A DNA stretch of 11,938 nucleotides. Source: Desulfobacteraceae bacterium (GTDB taxonomy: Bacteria > Desulfobacterota > Desulfobacteria > Desulfobacterales > Desulfosarcinaceae). Below, piece by piece: positions 7,596-11,938 of the stretch (positions within the stretch are counted from its first letter, which is position 1; every line of letters starts with the position of its first letter). The position numbers and the translations under genes were made by a program. Location of the stretch: contig JALVQM010000172.1 in NCBI GenBank assembly GCA_027025615.1, forward strand, positions 4,645 through 16,582, in the 5' to 3' direction. The notes below the pieces were generated by a model. It saw nothing but the letters and a program-made list of their open reading frames with translations. It was not told the DNA's origin and ran no database searches.

Positions 7596-7814
7596 ATGAG
7601 CCGATTTCACAAGGGACAGAAAATCCAGATTTACAAAACATCGTCCGATGAAAGCTGGGAGCCTTTCATGGACAGCTTCGTTGGCCTGGCCGGAGTCATT
7701 ACAGACCCTGACACATCAATCAACGATCCTGATGCATTGGTGGAAGTCAGTATTGATGGCAAGGGTACTTATCGCTTGCCGCAGGATTGTATTCGCCCCC
7801 TTGACGAGGAGTAA
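7596..7814 (+). CDS. 72-residue protein of unknown function in the oxidoreductase operon
   Basis: This small acidic protein has alternating short beta-like segments (K-I-Q-I-Y-K, L-A-G-V-I-T-D-P, A-L-V-E-V-S-I, T-Y-R-L-P) and ends P-L-D-E-E. The pattern recalls a small SH3-like barrel, but I recognise no family. It has one cysteine (near the C-terminus), no metal-ligand motif, no signal peptide and no membrane segment. The ATG at 7596 follows AAAGGATGG at good distance; an ATG at 7587 sits within that sequence, and the longer upstream frame overlaps the flavoprotein gene. It lies 28 nt after the flavoprotein and 50 nt before the CBS gene on the same strand. Its retention inside the operon suggests an assembly or regulatory role for the redox complex (inference). 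Confidence 0.75.
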   Translation: MSRFHKGQKIQIYKTSSDESWEPFMDSFVGLAGVITDPDTSINDPDALVEVSIDGKGTYRLPQDCIRPLDEE

Positions 7815-7864
7815 CCGGGCACAAGACAAAATTACGTTTTTCAGCCGGGTGGAGGGAAACGGCA

Positions 7865-8314
7865 ATGAAAGTTGCTGAAGTGCTGGAAAGAAAAGACAGA
7901 ACGGTCCATAACATGGATGCCGACCAGACTGTCGATAAGGCTATCGACACTATGACTGCCAAGGGAGCTTCGGCTCTGATCATTGTCGAAAGTGGAAAAC
8001 CTGTTGGAATTTTCACCGAAAGGGATGTTCTCAGGTGTTACGTAAGCCACCGTGGCAGGAATTTCAGTCAAATCAAGCTCAAGGAAGCCATGACGGACAG
8101 GCTGATCGTAGCCCGTTCTGATGACGATGTCAGCGCCGCCATGGCCACCATGATCAAGGCTGACATACGCCACCTGCCGGTTGTTAAGAATCAGGACGTA
8201 GTTGGAATGTTATCCATAACCGACCTTGTAAAGAGTCACGTGGGCGCTCTTACAGCCGAATTGCACTACCTGCAGGAATACATCGCCGACCTGCAGGATG
8301 CGATTCATGACTGA
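7865..8314 (+). CDS. Two-CBS-domain protein
   Basis: This 149-residue protein consists of a CBS pair and a short C-terminal helix. CBS1 spans about 12-62, with G-I-F-T-E-R-D-V-L-R at 48-57. CBS2 spans about 77-128, with R-H-L-P-V-V at 102-107 and G-M-L-S-I-T-D-L-V at 114-122. Residues 129-147 form an amphipathic helix that could mediate dimerisation. CBS pairs usually bind AMP, ATP, NADH or similar nucleotides and report energy state. No catalytic or DNA-binding domain is attached, so any effect would be on a partner protein, plausibly the redox complex encoded around it. RBS GGAGG lies before the ATG. It is 35 nt upstream of the last gene of the operon, and a hairpin overlaps its stop codon. 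Confidence 0.9.
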   Translation: MKVAEVLERKDRTVHNMDADQTVDKAIDTMTAKGASALIIVESGKPVGIFTERDVLRCYVSHRGRNFSQIKLKEAMTDRLIVARSDDDVSAAMATMIKADIRHLPVVKNQDVVGMLSITDLVKSHVGALTAELHYLQEYIADLQDAIHD

Positions 8315-8333
8315 TGGTTTTTTCAAAACCATC
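8313..8333 (+). other. Perfect 9-bp intercistronic hairpin overlapping a stop codon
   Basis: GATGGTTTT (8313-8321) pairs with AAAACCATC (8325-8333) around the loop TTC. The hairpin starts within the TGA of the CBS gene and ends 16 nt before the next ATG, just upstream of its RBS (AAAGGG). No T-run follows, so it is probably not an efficient terminator. It could stabilise or process the mRNA, or tune translation of the downstream ferredoxin-type subunit. Confidence 0.5.
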
Positions 8334-8349
8334 ATAAAGGGTAATTGCA

Positions 8350-9126
8350 ATGGTATCCATTGAGATCGACGATAAGGTCTATCAGGCCGAAGAGGGTGAA
8401 ACCATCTTACAGGTGGCCAAAAAAAATAAAATCCACATCCCGACTTTATGCTATCACCCTGCCCTGAAACCATCTGGTTCGTGTAAACTCTGCGCCGTGG
8501 AAGTGCTGGGTAAAACCGGCAAGACTGTAACCATGCTTTCATGCATACTCAAGGTGAAGGACGGGATGCAGGTTAAAACCACAGGTAACATGGTAGTCCG
8601 GGCCAGGCGTAATGCATTCAGACGCCTGATTGCCATGGCTCCCCAGTCAAAACGTTTGCGCCAGATGGCTGCCGAAGAAAATATCGATCTTGGTGCACCT
8701 GCTGATGGATGCATTCGTTGCCGACTGTGTATCAGGGTATGTAAAGAAATCGTTGGAGCCGGAGCTCTGAAAATGACCCGCCGTGATGGTCAGTCCATGG
8801 TTACTCCGGTACCCGGACACTGTCTTGGGTGCGGCACCTGTGCCACTTTGTGCCCAACCCATGTCATCAAGATAGTCGATGAGAACGGAACCCGTACCAT
8901 TTCCATCCGTGATGAAGTAATCGGCCGCCAGCCATTAAAAAAATGCGAAGGTTGCGGGAAATGGTATGCCACCGCAAGTTTTTCCGATCTAATCGAACAG
9001 CGTACGGCGGAACATCCTCATTTAAAGGAACATCATTCATATTGCCCAACTTGCGCCAAGCTGTTTTCAGACCGCCTGAAAGTAATGAAAAAGCAGACAA
9101 CCAAGCAACAAATTGTCATCAGGTAA
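8350..9126 (+). CDS. NuoG/HoxU-N-terminus-like [2Fe-2S] and 2[4Fe-4S] protein with C-terminal Cys ribbon
   Basis: This 258-residue protein begins with a plant-type [2Fe-2S] fold (C34, C45, C48, C65), as in NuoG, HoxU and Fe-hydrogenase N-termini. The His/Cys-ligated [4Fe-4S] segment that normally follows is absent: residues 84-118 contain no Cys. Two ferredoxin motifs come next (C121/C124/C127/C131 and C158/C161/C164/C168), then a ribbon (C199/C202 and C232/C235). The last 120 residues resemble the end of the flavoprotein encoded in the same operon, with identical Cys spacing from the second ferredoxin motif onward. It is soluble, with no signal peptide. It is likely an electron carrier or branch point in the complex, perhaps a diaphorase-type partner, although no NuoE or NuoF gene is present. 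The tail is basic (K-K-Q-T-T-K-Q-Q). It is the last gene of the operon and ends 29 bp from the convergent murA. Confidence 0.88.
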   Translation: MVSIEIDDKVYQAEEGETILQVAKKNKIHIPTLCYHPALKPSGSCKLCAVEVLGKTGKTVTMLSCILKVKDGMQVKTTGNMVVRARRNAFRRLIAMAPQSKRLRQMAAEENIDLGAPADGCIRCRLCIRVCKEIVGAGALKMTRRDGQSMVTPVPGHCLGCGTCATLCPTHVIKIVDENGTRTISIRDEVIGRQPLKKCEGCGKWYATASFSDLIEQRTAEHPHLKEHHSYCPTCAKLFSDRLKVMKKQTTKQQIVIR

Positions 9127-9155
9127 TATGCTGCTGAATTTAAAGATTGTATCCC

Positions 9156-10406
9156 TCAGGCCACCCTTTTAATGGCTGCCCCCAGGTCGGCGAACTTACT
9201 TTCCAACGACTCATATCCCCGGTCGAGGTGATATACACGGTTGATAACCGTCGTACCTTCAGCCACCAGGCCGGCCAATACCAGCGAAGCACTTGCCCTG
9301 AGATCGGTAGCCATGACAGGTGCACCGGAAAGGCGCTCTACTCCCCGCACAAGGGCAGTGTTACCGGAAACTGTAATATCTGCTCCCAGGCGCCTTAGTT
9401 CGCTAACATGGATAAAACGATTTTCAAATATGGTTTCGGTAATCAAACTGTGCCCCTTGGCTACCGCCATCAGGGCCATGAATTGAGCCTGCATGTCGGT
9501 TGGAAAACCGGGATAGGGAAGCGTTTTTACGTCCACGCTTTCTATCGCCTGACTGCCTTTAACATGAATGTTATCTTTGCCTGTCTCGATCGTTGCTCCG
9601 GCCAGTCTCAACTTTTCGGCAATAGCCTCCACGTGTCGGGGTATGCAGCGGCGGATTAAAACATCCCCACCTGTTATCACCGCGGCGGTCATGAATGTGC
9701 CGGTCTCGATGCGATCAGGGATTATTTCGATCTCGGCCGGGCTTAAATCCTCAACTCCATTCACCACCACTTCGGCCGTACCGGCACCGCTGATTCTGGC
9801 TCCCATTGAATTCAGGGCATCGGCCAAAGCCACTACTTCGGGTTCCCTGGCTGCATTGCGCAGAACCGTCTTTCCCTTGGCCAGCGTAGCCGCCATCATT
9901 AAATTTTCAGTCCCGGTTACTGTGGCGACATCAAAATAAATCTCCGCGCCCCGCAGACGATTGCAACTGGCCTCTACGTAACCATGGGAAAGATTAATTT
10001 CAGCTCCAAGCCTGGCAAGTCCCTGTAAATGCAAATTTATGGGACGGGCTCCTATGGCGCACCCACCTGGTAGAGAAACCCGTGCCCTGCCCAGACGTGC
10101 TACCAACGGCCCCAACACCAGTACCGAGGCCCTCATCTTTCGTACTATGTCGTAAGGGGCTTCATCACGACGCAAGCCGCTACCATCAACCCTTACCAGG
10201 TGATCCTGCTTCTCTACCCTTGCACCAAGGTATTCCAGGATTTCAATAGTGCTGCGAATATCCCTTAAATCAGGCACATTGCTGAATTTGCACCAGCCAT
10301 CTGTTAAAAGGGCAGCCATTAAAATAGGCAGGGCCGCGTTCTTGGCGCCACTGATGGCAACTTCCCCCTCGAGCCTCTGGCCCCCCTCGATCACTATCTT
10401 GTCCAT
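9156..10406 (-). CDS. murA: UDP-N-acetylglucosamine 1-carboxyvinyltransferase (MurA)
   Basis: This is the first committed cytoplasmic step of peptidoglycan synthesis: transfer of enolpyruvate from PEP to UDP-GlcNAc. The protein is 416 residues, the usual length. K22-N23 lie in S-G-A-K-N-A-A near the N-terminus. The PEP-binding and fosfomycin-target cysteine is C116 in L-P-G-G-C-A-I-G-A-R-P. The conserved Y-P-G-F-P-T-D segment carries the general-base Asp, and R-A-S-A-S-L-V-L-A-G is near the C-terminus. The ATG at 10406 is preceded by GGGAG. Firmicutes often carry two MurA paralogues, and I cannot say which this is. It is convergent with the redox operon and shows no functional link to its neighbours. 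I see no clear terminator in the 29-bp gap to the plus-strand operon. Confidence 0.97.
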   Translation of the reverse strand: MDKIVIEGGQRLEGEVAISGAKNAALPILMAALLTDGWCKFSNVPDLRDIRSTIEILEYLGARVEKQDHLVRVDGSGLRRDEAPYDIVRKMRASVLVLGPLVARLGRARVSLPGGCAIGARPINLHLQGLARLGAEINLSHGYVEASCNRLRGAEIYFDVATVTGTENLMMAATLAKGKTVLRNAAREPEVVALADALNSMGARISGAGTAEVVVNGVEDLSPAEIEIIPDRIETGTFMTAAVITGGDVLIRRCIPRHVEAIAEKLRLAGATIETGKDNIHVKGSQAIESVDVKTLPYPGFPTDMQAQFMALMAVAKGHSLITETIFENRFIHVSELRRLGADITVSGNTALVRGVERLSGAPVMATDLRASASLVLAGLVAEGTTVINRVYHLDRGYESLESKFADLGAAIKRVA

Positions 10407-10577
10407 TTAACTTCACTCCCGGAATTGAATTCGATCAAAAATCAGGCTTCATCTTCCCCAAACCATTGCCGGTGGCACTTGTCAACTCGATTTTTAAACA
10501 GTCAGATTCAAATATATGGCAATTAGCAAACCAGTTTCACCGGGAAGGAATGTAGACGGGCATCATTGTTGATATGC
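10407..10577. other. Intergenic region upstream of murA; no gene seen
   Basis: This 171-nt stretch carries no supportable reading frame. On the minus strand a good -35 hexamer, TTGACA, lies at 10485-10480, about 75 nt before the murA start, but no matching -10 is found at normal spacing. It is probably the murA promoter region. Confidence 0.35.
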
Positions 10578-10621
10578 AAAAAGGGTGTCCGGCGCCTTTA
10601 CGGCGCAAGACACCCTTTTTT
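10578..10621 (-). terminator. Rho-independent terminator after the NrfD gene pair
   Basis: The stem has two blocks. GGGTGTC (10583-10589) pairs with GACACCC (10609-10615), and GCGCC (10592-10596) pairs with GGCGC (10602-10606), with a 2x2 internal loop and a 5-nt loop. It is flanked by an A-run on one side and a T-run on the other, so it can work in both directions. It begins 16 nt after the stop of the 52-residue minus-strand gene, which it most likely serves. It also insulates murA. Confidence 0.9.
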
Positions 10622-10636
10622 AAACATTAAAATGCT

Positions 10637-10795
10637 TTAATGGTGATGGGAACCGCTGCCTTTTCTTAAATCCACGACAGTCTTGATTATACAATAAGTC
10701 ATCCCCATACCTATAATGCTCAAAGCATACCAGAGGCCGCCGTGGAACACCAAATGCCCCATATCCCAGACCCATTCAAAACAAAAAGGAAACAT
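10637..10795 (-). CDS. 52-residue single-span membrane protein following NrfD (HmcD-like position)
   Basis: This short gene falls below common length cut-offs. The ATG at 10795 has an excellent RBS (GGGGAGG, 8 nt spacing), and the frame ends with TAA at 10637-10639. The protein starts M-F-P-F-C-F-E-W-V-W-D and has one hydrophobic segment at about 20-40 (G-L-W-Y-A-L-S-I-I-G-M-G). It ends in a basic, His-rich tail (K-G-S-G-S-H-H-H). It begins 39 nt after the NrfD stop and is followed at once by a strong terminator. A very small membrane subunit beside an NrfD-type protein recalls HmcD next to HmcC in sulfate reducers. That parallel rests on position and size, since I cannot align the sequences. 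It is probably a stabilising subunit of the membrane redox complex. Confidence 0.75.
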   Translation of the reverse strand: MFPFCFEWVWDMGHLVFHGGLWYALSIIGMGMTYCIIKTVVDLRKGSGSHHH

Positions 10796-10807
10796 TACAG
10801 ATTACCT

Positions 10808-10818
10808 CCCCTTTGGGG
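10808..10818 (-). promoter_or_regulatory. Small GC hairpin that includes the RBS of the 52-residue gene
   Basis: On the minus strand CCCC-AAA-GGGG forms a 4-bp stem whose 3' arm is the first half of the Shine-Dalgarno GGGGAGG. It lies between the NrfD stop and the small gene. It could limit independent initiation and couple translation to NrfD, although a 3-nt loop on a 4-bp stem is only modestly stable. Confidence 0.3.
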
Positions 10819-10834
10819 TTTAATTGGATTTCAA

Positions 10835-11938
10835 TCAGGCCTCGGCAGGTGCCACCTGTCCTGCCGCTTCTTCTTGATTTTCTTTTTGTTGTTCCTCGAC
10901 GGCCGGCTCGGTATCGGTCGTGGCCGGCGTGATCGGATTCAATTCTGCTTCCTGGGGGAAAATCGGCAAATAACGGTATGAAATCAGGATCAAAATGACA
11001 CCGTAGGCCACAGGAAGCAAAGTGGTGGCTACCTCTTGCCAGCTTGGCAGATAGAGAACCCATTTATCGAAACTCATCACCGGTATGGCCATTACCTGGA
11101 GGACCATGACCCAGCGGTTGAGGGAAACCCCCAGGACACCAAGCAACAGGGCGATTATCCTGATTGCCGGATTGCGCCGGGTCGGGCCGAAAACCAGCAG
11201 CAGGGCCGGCAGTACACCACAAAGGCCTATTTCAGTAAAAAGAATCCATTTACCGTAAAAGGGATTGTTGGAATAAAAGAAGGTCCAGTCAAAACCGAGT
11301 GAAGGAGCGGTCACCTTGGCCCAGTAAATGGTGTCGATAATCTTGGCCACAATATAGGACGCTATCATCCAGCCGGCTATTTTGGCCAGCAACTCGACCA
11401 CGTTGTCTTTGACTAGTTTTTTTCCGGAAATTTTTTCAGTCAGCCAGGTTATGGACAAAGTAAAACAAGGACCATAAGCCGCCGCCGACCAGGTAAACAG
11501 GAAAAAAGTCCAGGGCCAAATGTTAATGCCGGTCCTGAAAGCAAAAGGTCGTCCAAACAGAACACCGGCCACACCACCCAGGGAACCCTGATGGAAAAAG
11601 GACAGGAAGGCGCCGGTAGCGGCAAAAACCGCCATTGCTTCATGCATGTTGTGGCTCAGGGTGTGAAAAAAAGGCACCCTGTCAAGCTGCCTGTTTTCCA
11701 GAACCAGGGGCAAGTACTCAATACAGAGTACGGCAAAGTAGCACGACAGGCAGAAAGCCACCTCGGTCAGCATGGAATGAACATTCGCATGCCAGAAAAT
11801 AAACCAACCCCTGAGTGGTTGACCAATATCGATGGCCAGAATCAAGAGCGCCGAGCTGTAACAAATGAAACCGATCAGTACGGCATAGTTGATTATGTTT
11901 TTCAACTCCTTGATGCCAAAAATATAACGCAGCAATCC
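10835..11938 (-). CDS. NrfD/HmcC-type integral membrane subunit of a quinone-linked redox complex (5' end outside window)
   Basis: The frame is open to the right edge, so the true start lies outside; about 367 codons are visible. At least eight hydrophobic helices can be seen. The second contains F-W-H-A-N-V-H-S-M-L-T-E-V-A-F, a His- and Glu-bearing helix reminiscent of HmcC/DsrP/PsrC-type subunits that exchange electrons with menaquinone. A later segment includes G-V-S-L-N-R-W-V-M. The C-terminus, from about the last 35 residues, is a Pro/Glu/Ala/Gln-rich, low-complexity cytoplasmic tail. NrfD proteins need a ferredoxin-type subunit, which probably lies upstream beyond the window. The gene is followed 39 nt later by a 52-residue membrane protein and a terminator. 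Substrate and partner complex (Hmc-, Dsr- or Psr-like) cannot be fixed from this subunit alone. No direct evidence ties it to the soluble oxidoreductase operon. Confidence 0.85.
   Translation of the reverse strand, partial: GLLRYIFGIKELKNIINYAVLIGFICYSSALLILAIDIGQPLRGWFIFWHANVHSMLTEVAFCLSCYFAVLCIEYLPLVLENRQLDRVPFFHTLSHNMHEAMAVFAATGAFLSFFHQGSLGGVAGVLFGRPFAFRTGINIWPWTFFLFTWSAAAYGPCFTLSITWLTEKISGKKLVKDNVVELLAKIAGWMIASYIVAKIIDTIYWAKVTAPSLGFDWTFFYSNNPFYGKWILFTEIGLCGVLPALLLVFGPTRRNPAIRIIALLLGVLGVSLNRWVMVLQVMAIPVMSFDKWVLYLPSWQEVATTLLPVAYGVILILISYRYLPIFPQEAELNPITPATTDTEPAVEEQQKENQEEAAGQVAPAEA

Noticed and set aside
11935..11938. TTG at 11935 as the start of the NrfD-type gene
   Set aside because: The frame stays open to the window edge, there is no room to see an RBS, and the N-terminal part looks incomplete. 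Treated as partial.

Overview
The window comes from an anaerobic bacterium. Strong Shine-Dalgarno sequences, a stand-alone murA, an NrfD/HmcC-type membrane protein and a TauE/SafE protein with an added exported domain suggest a Gram-positive clostridial lineage of the Desulfotomaculum/Peptococcaceae kind. That assignment is an inference, because no rRNA or other marker gene is present.

Layout. (1) Positions 1-2208, minus strand: a four-helix membrane protein, then a signal-peptide-bearing TauE/SafE-type anion exporter that runs off the left edge. The exporter frame is broken once by an in-frame TGA (1222-1224); the frame on both sides is intact, so selenocysteine insertion has to be considered beside a nonsense change. 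(2) Positions 2209-2740: a divergent intergenic region. It holds a cluster of TTGCA motifs, a weak promoter candidate and, next to the right-hand operon, a roughly 100-nt segment that can fold into a closed multi-helix RNA. By position this is a candidate cofactor-sensing (Mo/W-cofactor) leader. (3) Positions 2741-9126, plus strand: a six-gene operon encoding a cytoplasmic molybdopterin oxidoreductase of the PhsA/PsrA kind, a four-cluster ferredoxin subunit, a large GltD-like FAD/NAD(P) iron-sulfur flavoprotein, a 72-residue protein of unknown function, a two-CBS-domain protein, and a NuoG-N-terminus-like [2Fe-2S]/2[4Fe-4S] protein. (4) Positions 9156-10406, minus strand: murA, convergent with the operon. 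(5) Positions 10578-11938, minus strand: an NrfD/HmcC-type quinone-interacting membrane subunit (cut by the right edge), a 52-residue membrane protein missed by usual length cut-offs, and a strong Rho-independent terminator.

How the parts may work together. The plus-strand operon reads as a soluble electron-transfer complex joining NAD(P)H, through flavin and many Fe-S clusters, to a Mo/W-bis-MGD active site. Its substrate is not fixed by sequence. The catalytic-subunit type and the divergent TauE/SafE gene together favour a sulfur oxyanion or polysulfide (inference). Two of its electron carriers end in the same roughly 120-residue module: two [4Fe-4S] motifs followed by a four-cysteine ribbon with identical spacing. 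This suggests one docking or branching architecture. The CBS protein may add adenylate control. The NrfD pair belongs to a different, membrane-bound redox complex whose other subunits lie beyond the window.
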